This document shows, piece by piece, positions 32,827 to 39,757 of a stretch of DNA of 50,816 nucleotides; position 1 is the stretch's first letter; each line of letters opens with the position of its first letter. The notes beneath the pieces are model-generated. The model did not search any database. It was not told where the DNA came from and worked only from the letters and a program-made list of their open reading frames with translations. Source of the DNA: a virus; the IMG/VR virus record IMGVR_UViG_3300003823_000003, positions 1 through 50,816 of that record; one strand, written 5' to 3'. The position numbers and the translations under genes are program-made.

Positions 32827-35072
32827 AACGGCACGTCATCCTCAGCCGTCCCCTTGACCGTTACCGCCGTCAGAAGGTCACTAGGGTCGTCCTTTCCCCA
32901 GTCAAGGGTGACCCCTAGCGCCTCAGCGTAGCTCTTACGGCAGTCGTCAAGTGGGGGCAGGCGGTACCCCCAGGGACGGTTTGTCGTGGTAACCCCGTAC
33001 TCGTCTTGGCTTTTTACCGTGATCCTCACCCTTTTCAGCATCTGGTTTGGCATCATGGCCGCCAGCTCTTTGCCAAACCACACGTCATTTCTTGGCCTTA
33101 CGACCCGCCACTTTGTCGCGATGTTGATGTAGTACTCCCAAAGCTTCCTGGAGTCTACCTCGGTCTCCCACCGGCCTGTCCCAGGCCAAATCTCCCCGTA
33201 CACCAGCCGCTCGTACCAGAACCGCTGCACTGAGTCAAGGCTGTGCTCCTTCTGCTCGTTAAGCGCCCCAGTCCTTGGGATTACCGACGGGTCCGTCGTT
33301 GAGAGGTCAAAGCGCTGCAGGTGGTGCATGAGGCCGCCGTAGCCCCCGTCCATCATCTGACGCCGCATCTCAGCAAAGAATGACTGGTTCTGCATCTTGT
33401 CGTCGCCGCAGTCAAGGACGGCAAACCGCCGCTCCTCGCTGGCTGTCGGCACCACCCACTCAGCGTTGCTGGTGATCATCAGCCGTATGTAGTTGTTGAT
33501 CTCAAAGCTGTCCTTGCCCTTAGGCTCAATCCGGTTTGTTGGTGACGTTACCAGCCCTTTAAGGCGGCCAACGTGTCTAGGGTCTCCCGCAAAGAACCCC
33601 TCATCTGCCTGCAGCAGCAGCGCCTGGCTCATGTGGCTGTTAAACTGGCCGGTGACGTACCTAGGGTCGTCAACCAGCACGTAGTGGTCCCTTATCAAGG
33701 CGCCGAAGTGCTGGCCCACCACGGTCTTTCCTGTCCCTTGCTTTCCTCTTATGGCAAGGCTGGTGCCAACCTTAGAGGCAGGGTGCTGGATGATGCTGGC
33801 AAACCAAGCCACCACCCACCGGTATAGGCTCTCGTCACCCTTTGCCACGTTGGTCCGTAGGTGCTCCTCTAGCAGCGACCAGTCGCCTGTTGGGTCAGGC
33901 TCGTACGTAAAGCCTCTCCAAAGGTTGTACGAGCTTTTCGTGTCTTTCTCGGGCTCAAACACCACGTTCTCGTAGGACCTCCGCTGTGGGTGGCCCATCC
34001 AGTAGTCGATGATGTTGATTTCTTTACGGCCACTCACCACCGTCCGGTTGGCAAAAAACGACGTCATGTCAAAGCGGCTTGAGTAGGTAGGCACTATCTT
34101 TCTATGGAGCTCGTCGTACTTCTCCCATATGATCACGGTCTTCCCGCCAAGCATGGTCACCGCCATCTTGGCGTTTAGCTCCTCAATGATGGCGTCGGTC
34201 CCGCTTCTAAACTCGACTGCCCTTCCTAGCAAGGCCTTGACGTCCACCCCCTTAGGTGGCTCGTCCGCGAGGTCCCAGGCCTTTGGCAGGACGGGCTCAC
34301 CCCTATCGTCTATTGGCAGCTGAACAACCTTGGCTACTACCCCCAGGCTGTAAAGCACCTCCCCGATCGCCATGGCCGCCTTTAGCCCAGGCTTGTCGGC
34401 GTCGGGCCATATCGTCACGTCCCGGCCCTTAAGGTCTTCCCAGCAGGCTTTTTCAGTGGCGCCTGAGCCTCCTGGCCACGTCATCACAAGGTTGTCAGGG
34501 AAGATCAGCCTGGCGGCCTCTGCCGTCTTCTCGCCCTCAACGATAAGGACCGGCTTGCCCTTCCAGTCAGGGTCATCTAGGAGGTGGGCGCCATAAAGCG
34601 GCCTTGGCTCAGGGAACGCGCGCCACCCCCACCTTCCCTTGTTTTCCTTGGCGTTGACCTGCCAGGTGAGGGGAAGGGTTACCTTGCCACCTCCCGGCTC
34701 ATTAAAGCGGTAGACCCATCCTACGGTCTCACCAGCCCGGTTCTTGTACTCCCACCGAGCGGCCTCTTTGCCGTGCTGGGGATGGGTTATGTTGGGCTTG
34801 CTTTTGGCCACAAGCGGTGGGACGACCTTGACCGTCTTCCAGTCCTTGCCGGCGCCATCTCCCTCCCAAAGCCCTCTTGCCTTTAAGGCAGCTAGGACGG
34901 CCTCCTTGCTGCAACCCACGTGGCAGTGGAAAAGGACCTTGCCTGAGCTGTTTAAGGATAGGGAAAGGCTTGGGGTGGTGTCGTTGTGCGCGGGGCAAAG
35001 CGCCGAGTATGAGTCGCCACGTTTTACCTCCTTTCCATTTGAAAGGGCGTAGGCTAGGTCAGCTAGGTTCAT
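32823..35072 (-). CDS. Primase-helicase (zinc finger, Toprim-like, D5/DUF5906-type helicase)
   Basis: The 749-residue protein opens with a zinc-binding motif of CHC2-like type (C26, H29, C50, C54 in CPAH...CHVGC). A Toprim-like domain follows (PVLIVEGEKTAE at about 174-185; WPDADKPG at about 222-229). The C-terminal superfamily 3-like helicase has Walker A GKQGTGKT (443-450), Walker B ALLLQADEGF (484-493), LMITSNAEW (531-539) and an EERRF motif (546-550). It should unwind DNA and lay down primers for the family A polymerase. It is encoded on the opposite strand to the rest of the replication module, together with the gene behind it. Confidence 0.9.
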   Translation of the reverse strand: MNLADLAYALSNGKEVKRGDSYSALCPAHNDTTPSLSLSLNSSGKVLFHCHVGCSKEAVLAALKARGLWEGDGAGKDWKTVKVVPPLVAKSKPNITHPQHGKEAARWEYKNRAGETVGWVYRFNEPGGGKVTLPLTWQVNAKENKGRWGWRAFPEPRPLYGAHLLDDPDWKGKPVLIVEGEKTAEAARLIFPDNLVMTWPGGSGATEKACWEDLKGRDVTIWPDADKPGLKAAMAIGEVLYSLGVVAKVVQLPIDDRGEPVLPKAWDLADEPPKGVDVKALLGRAVEFRSGTDAIIEELNAKMAVTMLGGKTVIIWEKYDELHRKIVPTYSSRFDMTSFFANRTVVSGRKEINIIDYWMGHPQRRSYENVVFEPEKDTKSSYNLWRGFTYEPDPTGDWSLLEEHLRTNVAKGDESLYRWVVAWFASIIQHPASKVGTSLAIRGKQGTGKTVVGQHFGALIRDHYVLVDDPRYVTGQFNSHMSQALLLQADEGFFAGDPRHVGRLKGLVTSPTNRIEPKGKDSFEINNYIRLMITSNAEWVVPTASEERRFAVLDCGDDKMQNQSFFAEMRRQMMDGGYGGLMHHLQRFDLSTTDPSVIPRTGALNEQKEHSLDSVQRFWYERLVYGEIWPGTGRWETEVDSRKLWEYYINIATKWRVVRPRNDVWFGKELAAMMPNQMLKRVRITVKSQDEYGVTTTNRPWGYRLPPLDDCRKSYAEALGVTLDWGKDDPSDLLTAVTVKGTAEDDVPF

Positions 35073-35074
35073 GT

Positions 35075-35159
35075 GTCATCTCATTACCTCAACGTTTTCA
35101 ATAATCCCCTATCGTTGGTCCCTTTAAGGCCAACTAGGGATCGTCAGGCTTGAGATGAC
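35075..35159 (-). other. Nested inverted repeats between two leftward genes
   Basis: An outer 9-bp pair (GTCATCTCA at 35075-35083, TGAGATGAC at 35151-35159) encloses an inner ATCCC...GTTGG / CCAAC...GGGAT pair. The leftward transcript would therefore fold into a multi-part structure filling the whole gap between the two genes. It lacks a U tract, so attenuation, RNA processing or a protein site is more likely than a simple terminator. Confidence 0.55.
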
Positions 35160-35867
35160 CTAGGTTTCTTCCTTTCTTTCTACCTCTTTCTTCGTTGGGT
35201 AGGTCGCTACCCCCATGTCAGCAAAAGTTGGCATGTAGTACAGCACCACCCTCAAGGGGTCTTGCTTTGTCTTTAGCTTTCCCGTAGCGACCAGCCTTCT
35301 CGCAAAAGACCCCAGCGTCTCCTCAGTGTATGCCGTGGTCTCCTCAAGCGCTAGGTTCTCAGCGATGATCTTTGCCTGCCTTGGCAGCTGCGCCACGAGG
35401 CTCATGATCATGGGGTCCTTCAAAAGGTCCACCCTGACCCGGTACTTGTCCTTCTCTTCACCCGCCGCCTTTGAGGCTGCCTCGTTGACGACCTTGTCGC
35501 CATTGGCTTGGCACCAGGCCCAAAGCAGCCTTGATAGCTCCATGGGCGCCTTCCCCTTGGCCTCTATCCCTACCCTCTCACAAACTTGAGCAAGCTTTGG
35601 CCCGGTAAACTTGGCGGCAAACTGCTCTGGCTTGACAAACACAGCGTACATGTACGTCTGCCAGTTGTACCTTCTTCCAACCTCCTCAAGGGTCTTAAAG
35701 AGCCTGGTTGAAAGCGTCTCGTGAAAGAACACCACGACCCAGCTGCCCTCCTCACGATGCTCGTAAGGCTGATAGAGGTCCACTTTGGCAAGGTGGGTGT
35801 AGGCGTCCTTCATGGCGTCGTATGGCGGCTTGGCGCCCTCACGAGCCCCAACTTGAGCGGTAGCCAT
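35160..35867 (-). CDS. Unknown protein encoded with the primase-helicase
   Basis: The 235-residue protein is soluble and mostly helical (MKDAYTHLAKVDLYQPYEHR, STRLFKTLEEVGRRYNWQTY, MELSRLLWAWCQANGDKVVN) with a basic and acidic C-terminal tail. It lies upstream of the primase-helicase on the same strand with only a structured 87-base gap, so a role in replication initiation, such as a loader or an origin-binding protein, is plausible. No motif supports a specific function. Confidence 0.7.
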   Translation of the reverse strand: MATAQVGAREGAKPPYDAMKDAYTHLAKVDLYQPYEHREEGSWVVVFFHETLSTRLFKTLEEVGRRYNWQTYMYAVFVKPEQFAAKFTGPKLAQVCERVGIEAKGKAPMELSRLLWAWCQANGDKVVNEAASKAAGEEKDKYRVRVDLLKDPMIMSLVAQLPRQAKIIAENLALEETTAYTEETLGSFARRLVATGKLKTKQDPLRVVLYYMPTFADMGVATYPTKKEVERKEET

Positions 35868-35993
35868 GGTAGTCCCCCTTTAACCACCGGAGCCTTCACC
35901 AAAACGGGCAGTTGGGCTCATATAAACGGGTGGCTTAGATTGATGCGTTTGAATAGTGGTTATATGTCTAGCGCTTAAGGCACTTGACGTAAA

Positions 35994-36009
35994 CGGGTAC
36001 ATGTACCCG
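35994..36009. promoter_or_regulatory. 16-bp perfect palindrome, operator candidate
   Basis: CGGGTACATGTACCCG reads the same on both strands and stands in the divergent gap between the primase-side gene and the rightward accessory genes. Its size and symmetry suit a homodimeric regulator. A TTGACG word lies five bases upstream of it. Confidence 0.6.
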
Positions 36010-36052
36010 GTAGGCAAGGCCAATTTTTTTCAAGAAAAATGATCAGCAAGGG

Positions 36053-36081
36053 TGTACATGGCGATGGCTCCACCATATAAA
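36053..36081 (+). promoter_or_regulatory. Promoter-like element, copy 1
   Basis: TGTACA and TATAAA are spaced by 17 bases and followed by the word ATCATCA. The string ATAAAG-R-ATCATCA recurs in front of another small gene near 37970, which supports a shared phage promoter. It would start transcription about 40 bases before the ATG at 36126. Confidence 0.5.
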
Positions 36082-36125
36082 GAATCATCACGCGGCCATC
36101 AACCGCAGAGCATCGGAGCAAGACA

Positions 36126-36689
36126 ATGACCCAGTACAGCGAGATGACCAAGAAGGAGCTTCTGGCGGTCGCCAAGGACCTCGAGATCCAAGGCCGCCAC
36201 GACATGACCAAGGAAGAGCTGCTCGAGGCCATCCTTGAGGAAGACCCCCAGGATGACGAGGACGGCGAGGAGGACGCGGTCGAGGTCGCCGACAAGGAGA
36301 CCCTCGTCGAGATGAAGCGCCGCCGGCCCTCCAATGCCGAGCGAGACGAGAACGGCCGAGTGATCCGCAAGGACCGCAACCTCTCAGGAAACCTCCCCTT
36401 CGAGCCCAAGCTCTATGCCCTCTCCTCCTCCGTCGCCAACGAGCGGCGCTGGACCGAGGAGTATAAGGCGGCCCTGGCCGCCGCGCCCGGGCAGGTTAAG
36501 CTGATCCTCAAGGCCATGCGCCACGAGGGCATCGTGGGCGAGGACGGCCTGCGTGGCGGCGAGATCGTGGAGCTAGCCATTGCCAAGGGCTATATCTCCA
36601 CCAAGATTGACCCGCCTGCCCTCTGGGCCTACTACCGCCGCCTCCTCGAGGCGCTGGGCGTGGTTCACATCAACGATGGGGAGGGGTGA
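36126..36689 (+). CDS. Protein with Rho_N-like N-terminus and winged-helix-like C-terminus
   Basis: Residues 5-42 (MTKKELLAVAKDLEIQGRHD, TKEELLEAILEEDP) resemble the small helical Rho N-terminal or SAP-type nucleic-acid-binding motif. An acidic linker follows. The C-terminal 80 residues (GQVKLILKAMRHEGI, RGGEIVELAIAKGYISTKID, PPALWAYYRRLLEALGVVHI) look like a winged-helix domain that also appears in the gene two places downstream. Codon use is much more GC-rich and host-like than that of nearby genes. A DNA- or RNA-binding regulatory role is inferred. Confidence 0.7.
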   Translation: MTQYSEMTKKELLAVAKDLEIQGRHDMTKEELLEAILEEDPQDDEDGEEDAVEVADKETLVEMKRRRPSNAERDENGRVIRKDRNLSGNLPFEPKLYALSSSVANERRWTEEYKAALAAAPGQVKLILKAMRHEGIVGEDGLRGGEIVELAIAKGYISTKIDPPALWAYYRRLLEALGVVHINDGEG

Positions 36690-36955
36690 TGGCCACCCAT
36701 AAAAGAAACTCCCTAGCAAATAGGGAGGACCCAAGGCTAGGCAAGCCTGAGGACGCCGAGCTTTACCTGAAAGGGCTTCCAAAAGCCCTTTCTCACTATC
36801 TTAAGTACGAGTCACCAATCTTTTGGTCGCCTAGGTCCGTCTACAATATCTATAGAAAGCACGGCGCCGAGGCCACCCTATACCACCTAAGGACTATAAA
36901 CCGTATGGACGCCATAAGGGTTTACGGGCCGGATTACCCTATACCACCTCTATGA
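36689..36955 (+). CDS. Small basic protein of unknown function
   Basis: The ATG overlaps the preceding stop by one base (TGATG); a GTG one codon earlier is possible. The 88-residue product (EDAELYLKGLPKALSHYLKY, SVYNIYRKHGAEATLYHLRT, AIRVYGPDYPIPP) is basic and helical. Its codon use is AT-richer than that of the gene before it. No known family. Confidence 0.65.
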   Translation: MATHKRNSLANREDPRLGKPEDAELYLKGLPKALSHYLKYESPIFWSPRSVYNIYRKHGAEATLYHLRTINRMDAIRVYGPDYPIPPL

Positions 36956-37098
36956 GACTTAACCCAAAAACTAGCCAAGCTTAACCTCCCATTTTATGGG
37001 TTTACGTGGCAGTGGTTCTTATCTATCTCTATATTACTAGAAACTGATAACTCCCCTTTTGATCGTAGGGGTCCCATTAAACCAAGGAGAAGAGCAGC

Positions 37099-37488
37099 AT
37101 GAAGATCGAGCTTAAGGTCGTCCGAGAGCCGACCAAGGAAGACAAGCTGGCGCCCCAAGCCGCGGTCGTCGTCAAGACCATCGTCGGCAAGGTCGGCCTC
37201 AACGCGTTCATCGACCAGGGCGAGGTGATTGCCGAGCTTGAGGCCAACGAGGAGGCTGGCGTTGAGGGCCTTACCCTTAACACCCGTCAACCGCCCTCGC
37301 GGATCCTTTCATTCTACAAGAAGCCGCTGATCGACGCCGGCATCATCGAGGTCCAAAAGACCATCGAGGTCAAAGAAAAGGCTGAGGGCCATGAAGATGC
37401 CGAGCCCAAGGCCAAAAAGCCTCGTAAGGCCAAGGCGGCTGAAGAGACCGCCTCTGAAGGTCACAACGTCGAGGCCGCTGCGGCTTAA
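37099..37488 (+). CDS. Winged-helix-like protein with Lys-rich tail
   Basis: A strong ribosome-binding site (AAGGAGAAG) precedes the ATG. Residues 20-90 (AAVVVKTIVGKVGLNAFIDQ, GEVIAELEANEEAGVEGL, RQPPSRILSFYKKPLIDAGI) follow the same helix-helix-wing order as the C-terminal part of the protein encoded at 36126. The last 40 residues alternate acidic and Lys/Ala-rich segments (KAKKPRKAKAAEE). The GC-rich, host-like codon use suggests high expression. It may be an abundant DNA-binding protein. Not a named family to my knowledge. Confidence 0.7.
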   Translation: MKIELKVVREPTKEDKLAPQAAVVVKTIVGKVGLNAFIDQGEVIAELEANEEAGVEGLTLNTRQPPSRILSFYKKPLIDAGIIEVQKTIEVKEKAEGHEDAEPKAKKPRKAKAAEETASEGHNVEAAAA

Positions 37489-37534
37489 GACTATTGGTCA
37501 CCTTGGGTTTAACCTAAGGTAACCGGTGACGAGT

Positions 37535-37564
37535 GGCCCCCTCTACGTTGGGGTGGAGGGGGCC
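37535..37564 (+). terminator. Hairpin terminator after the Lys-rich protein gene
   Basis: A perfect 9-bp stem (GGCCCCCTC with GAGGGGGCC) with a 12-base loop stands 47 bases after the stop codon and is followed by GCTTTA. The T tract is short, so termination may be partial. Confidence 0.55.
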
Positions 37565-37796
37565 GCTTTAGTATCTAATTTCCTCTTAAACCTTGGCCAA
37601 TCTAGCCAAGCCAATAGGGGGTTATCGATGATAACCCCATGGGATACCATCTATATGGTCCCTCAAGCCACGACGTCTGGCGATTATGGGATTTCCGGCA
37701 AGGCCTATTAGCCTTGACCCACGGCCATGGGCCCAGGCTTTAGAAAATGACGCGCTCCGTCTGCCTGGGGGTAACGAGGAGTGATGCCCTCCCCAT

Positions 37797-37889
37797 GAGC
37801 CACTCCCGTGGCCAAGTGAGCCACTCCCGTGGCCAAGTGAGCCACTCCCGTGGCCAAGTGAGCCACTCCCGTGGCCAAGTGAGCCACTA
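37797..37889 (+). repeat. Four tandem 21-bp repeats, also a 31-codon heptapeptide frame
   Basis: The unit GAGCCACTCCCGTGGCCAAG+T occurs four times in perfect tandem (37797-37880) and a fifth begins and breaks off. Each unit holds a GCCAC-TCCC-GTGGC hairpin. Because 21 is divisible by three, a frame from the ATG at 37795 reads M, then SHSRGQV four times, then SH and a TAG at 37888. That ATG itself overlaps the end of a four-codon frame preceded by GAGGAG. Whether the repeat acts as DNA (iterons), RNA or peptide is open. Confidence 0.75.
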
Positions 37890-37945
37890 GCCCTTTCCTA
37901 CTTGGCCGCTAGCGTGGTAAAATAAGCCATTTTCAAAAATAAATA

Positions 37946-37974
37946 TGTATGAACCCGTGGTTTGGGCCTATAAA
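37946..37974 (+). promoter_or_regulatory. Promoter-like element, copy 2
   Basis: TGTATG, 17 bases, then TATAAA is followed by GGATCATCA, matching the element before 36126 across the -10 and the ATAAAG-R-ATCATCA string. It would begin a transcript about 20 bases before the 57-residue gene. Confidence 0.5.
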
Positions 37975-37999
37975 GGATCATCAACCACGGAGAACTTAG

Positions 38000-38173
38000 A
38001 TGCGCCTTTCTTCAGAAGACCTGCTTGACGCCCTCAATGCCGCTAAGGAGGCAGAGTGGGACTGCGACGACGACATCTATTACCAAGGCTGCAGCGTCGA
38101 CGATACAAAAGACTCTCGCGGCCAGCCCTTGAGACCCTACTACAACGAGGGCGGCGAGCCTTACTGGATGTAA
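38000..38173 (+). CDS. 57-residue acidic small protein
   Basis: An ATG behind GGAGAAC opens a 57-codon frame: MRLSSEDLLDALNAAKEAEW, then a DCDDD cluster, SRGQPLRPYYNEGGEPYWM and TAA. The protein is strongly acidic with several Trp/Tyr residues. The strong acidity and small size recall phage inhibitors or DNA mimics, but nothing more specific can be said. It is followed by a terminator-like hairpin. Confidence 0.65.
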   Translation: MRLSSEDLLDALNAAKEAEWDCDDDIYYQGCSVDDTKDSRGQPLRPYYNEGGEPYWM

Positions 38174-38201
38174 CCACCCTACCACCGCGGACAACCCGCC
38201 C

Positions 38202-38232
38202 AAGCCCGGAGCCGAAAGGTGGCCGGGCTTTT
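38202..38232 (+). terminator. Hairpin terminator
   Basis: AAGCCCGG pairs perfectly with CCGGGCTT across a 13-base loop, with TT and then a G-rich stretch after it. It lies 28 bases after the 57-residue gene and just before the ribosome-binding site of the next one, so it may attenuate rather than stop transcription. Confidence 0.55.
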
Positions 38233-38256
38233 GGGGTGTAACTAAGGAGATGAAAG

Positions 38257-38439
38257 ATGAGCCCGCAGCAATTAATCCTTGAAATGATCGCCGCCGAACA
38301 TCGCTTGGCAAATGAGCCCGACGCGCGCCGCGTGATCCGGAATGAGCGTCAAACACTTCAGGTCGCGTTAAGCGCCCGTCAAGGCAACATTCGAGAAGTC
38401 GCCGCGGAGGCCTTACGCGTTCTAAAGATGTGGCTTTAG
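38257..38439 (+). CDS. 60-residue helical small protein
   Basis: AAGGAGATGAAAG precedes the ATG. The product (SPQQLILEMIAAEHRLANEP, VIRNERQTLQVALSARQGNI, REVAAEALRVLKMWL) is predicted to be all-helical and basic-acidic amphipathic. No family is recognised. It is one of a run of four small genes with good ribosome-binding sites. Confidence 0.6.
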   Translation: MSPQQLILEMIAAEHRLANEPDARRVIRNERQTLQVALSARQGNIREVAAEALRVLKMWL

Positions 38440-38470
38440 CGCCCCTTCACCATCTAACAGGAGAATAGCG

Positions 38471-38638
38471 ATGACCCCATGGCCCAAAGACGCTGAAGGC
38501 AAAAACATTTCTCTCGGCAAACTTCCTAAAAATGTTCAGCGTCAATTGATGATTGAAAGCGCAGAGCGCGTTAAGCGCACGTTCGAGCATCCGAAAATGA
38601 CGCGCCTCATTGAAGCAATTTTGAAAGATTGCCCATGA
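38471..38638 (+). CDS. 55-residue basic small protein
   Basis: GGAGAATAGCG leads to an ATG with 55 codons: TPWPKDAEGKNISLGKLPKN, VQRQLMIESAERVKRTFEHP, KMTRLIEAILKDCP. The stop overlaps the next start (ATGA), which supports real translation. Basic and helical; function unknown. Confidence 0.6.
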   Translation: MTPWPKDAEGKNISLGKLPKNVQRQLMIESAERVKRTFEHPKMTRLIEAILKDCP

Positions 38639-38814
38639 CCACCAGTGCAACCATCCCAATCACCGTAACCGCTAATCAATATGCCCTCCTCGTTGCCTAC
38701 GGCTTTTCACCAACAAAAGCCGCTGAGATCGTCCTAGACGCCAAACGCGGCGACCCTTACGCCATTGAATGGCTTAACATCGTTCTCAAACAAACCAAGG
38801 ACCCTCGCTCATGA
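38635..38814 (+). CDS. 59-residue small protein
   Basis: The ATG lies in an ATGA overlap with the preceding stop (a TTG two codons earlier is less likely). The product TTSATIPITVTANQYALLVA, YGFSPTKAAEIVLDAKRGDP, YAIEWLNIVLKQTKD ends in another ATGA junction. A short beta strand followed by helices is likely. No family is recognised. Confidence 0.6.
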   Translation: MTTSATIPITVTANQYALLVAYGFSPTKAAEIVLDAKRGDPYAIEWLNIVLKQTKDPRS

Positions 38815-39077
38815 CCGTTCACGTTAGCACTTCAATTCAGTTAAACACCGCAGACGGTTACGTTAGCACTTCAATTCAGTTAGACACCGCAGACGGCGAT
38901 GTATCGTTTGTCGGTATCGCATGCATTCCGCAAAAGGTCGTTGTGAATCTGAGGGTCAATTTTTGGGATTACGCGTCAATCGTCCTAACCGCCACCCAAG
39001 CCCGCGACCTCGCCGCCGTCCTCCTCGCCGAAGCGGCGCGGGCGGATGCTTATAATGGGGAGGTAGGAGAACTATAA
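38811..39077 (+). CDS. 88-residue protein with a 13-residue internal tandem duplication
   Basis: After the start, VSTSIQLNTADGY is followed at once by VSTSIQLDTADGD, the result of a 39-bp tandem duplication. The rest (VSFVGIACIPQKVVVNLRVN, YASIVLTATQARDLAAVLLA) is a beta sheet followed by a helix. The duplication may add a strand or be a recent slippage event. The gene ends just before a strong terminator hairpin. Function unknown. Confidence 0.65.
   Translation: MTVHVSTSIQLNTADGYVSTSIQLDTADGDVSFVGIACIPQKVVVNLRVNFWDYASIVLTATQARDLAAVLLAEAARADAYNGEVGEL
38821..38898 (+). repeat. 39-bp tandem duplication
   Basis: Two adjacent 39-bp copies (38821-38859 and 38860-38898) differ at only a few bases and keep the reading frame of the 88-residue gene. 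Confidence 0.85.
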
Positions 39078-39083
39078 TCTGAC

Positions 39084-39120
39084 GAATAGGCCAAGGCAAC
39101 AGGATAGCCTTGGCCTATTC
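39084..39120 (+). terminator. Strong hairpin terminator (probably bidirectional)
   Basis: A perfect 14-bp stem (GAATAGGCCAAGGC with its exact complement) and a 9-base loop lie seven bases after a stop codon. The arms themselves end in A/T-rich sequence, with TTCTTACC following. It closes the small-gene block before the replication module. Confidence 0.75.
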
Positions 39121-39202
39121 TTACCATTTACAACCGCCCTATAGTCGTCTAGGATGGCCACCTACCCAAAATAAACGCCAACTAAAGAACTAAAGGACAA
39201 TT

Positions 39203-39754
39203 ATGCCAAACCATATGATGGTGGACCTTGAGACCCTTGACACCTCCCCCAGGTCCCTTATCCTTCAGGTGGGGCTCGTGGTCTTTGACCCTGATGACGA
39301 CCAAAGGTCCTTTATCTCTAGGTCTTGGAACGTTGACCTAGGCTCCTGCCACGTCCTTGGCGGCACCTACTCCGAGTCAACCCTCCTCTGGTGGCTTACA
39401 AACACAGAGGAGGCAAGGCGGTCCGTAGCCCAGGGCCCACGGGCCCCTATCACCACCGTCCTCCAAGAGCTTGGTCAAACATACCGCTCTAACGGCTGCC
39501 AGGCGGTCTGGTCCCACGGCGCCACCTTTGATATCCCAATCCTTGCCTACTACTACGACCGGCTGAAGGCGCCCTTGCCTTGGAAGTTTTGGGCGGCTAG
39601 GGACACAAGGACCCTGTTTGCCCTAGCTAAGGATCTCGCTGGTCATGATATAGAGAAGAGGACGGTTGCGCACACGGCTGAGGCTGACGCTAGGGCGCAG
39701 GCTGAGGACGTTCAGGCGGCGCTTAAGGCGTTGAGAGAAAGGACCTTGGGATAG
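39203..39754 (+). CDS. DnaQ-like 3'-5' exonuclease (Rv2179c/DUF5051-like)
   Basis: The 183-residue protein has DLET at residues 8-11 (Exo I, Asp8 and Glu10), a WSHGATFDIPILAYYYDRL segment (Exo II, Asp), and RTVAHTAEADARAQAEDVQA (Exo III, with H and D), the DEDDh set. The spacing matches the small exonuclease family that includes T4 DexA-like and Rv2179c-like enzymes acting on DNA or RNA. It is the first gene of the replication module. It may degrade host nucleic acid for nucleotide supply or assist proofreading. Confidence 0.85.
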   Translation: MPNHMMVDLETLDTSPRSLILQVGLVVFDPDDDQRSFISRSWNVDLGSCHVLGGTYSESTLLWWLTNTEEARRSVAQGPRAPITTVLQELGQTYRSNGCQAVWSHGATFDIPILAYYYDRLKAPLPWKFWAARDTRTLFALAKDLAGHDIEKRTVAHTAEADARAQAEDVQAALKALRERTLG

Positions 39755-39757
39755 CCT

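Larger units (their letters stand above)
35868..36125. other. Divergent control region
   Basis: This gap between a leftward and a rightward gene contains no reading frame of note. It contains a 16-bp palindrome and a promoter-like element facing right, both listed separately. A leftward promoter must also lie here; several TATA-like words (near 35921 and 35961) are candidates but none has a clear -35 partner. Confidence 0.6.
37489..37999. other. Repeat-rich non-coding stretch
   Basis: About 510 bases separate two rightward genes. They hold an imperfect 29-base palindrome (37496-37524), a terminator-like hairpin, a 9-bp-arm palindrome (37618-37638: GGGGTTATC and GATAACCCC around GAT), four 21-bp tandem repeats, and a promoter-like element at the right end. 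A longer open frame at 37526-37711 has no plausible start signal or protein-like composition. The density of symmetrical elements marks it as a control, origin or small-RNA region. Confidence 0.6.

Noticed and set aside
35975-36409. Leftward 144-codon frame over the divergent region
   Set aside because: Antisense to the GC-rich Rho_N-like gene, Ser-rich low-complexity product, and it would run through the palindrome and promoter region.
37526-37711. Possible 61-codon gene starting at GTG
   Set aside because: It begins inside the terminator hairpin, has no ribosome-binding site and runs across several palindromes.
37797-37889. CRISPR array
   Set aside because: The 21-bp units are directly adjacent with no unique spacers, and no cas genes are present.
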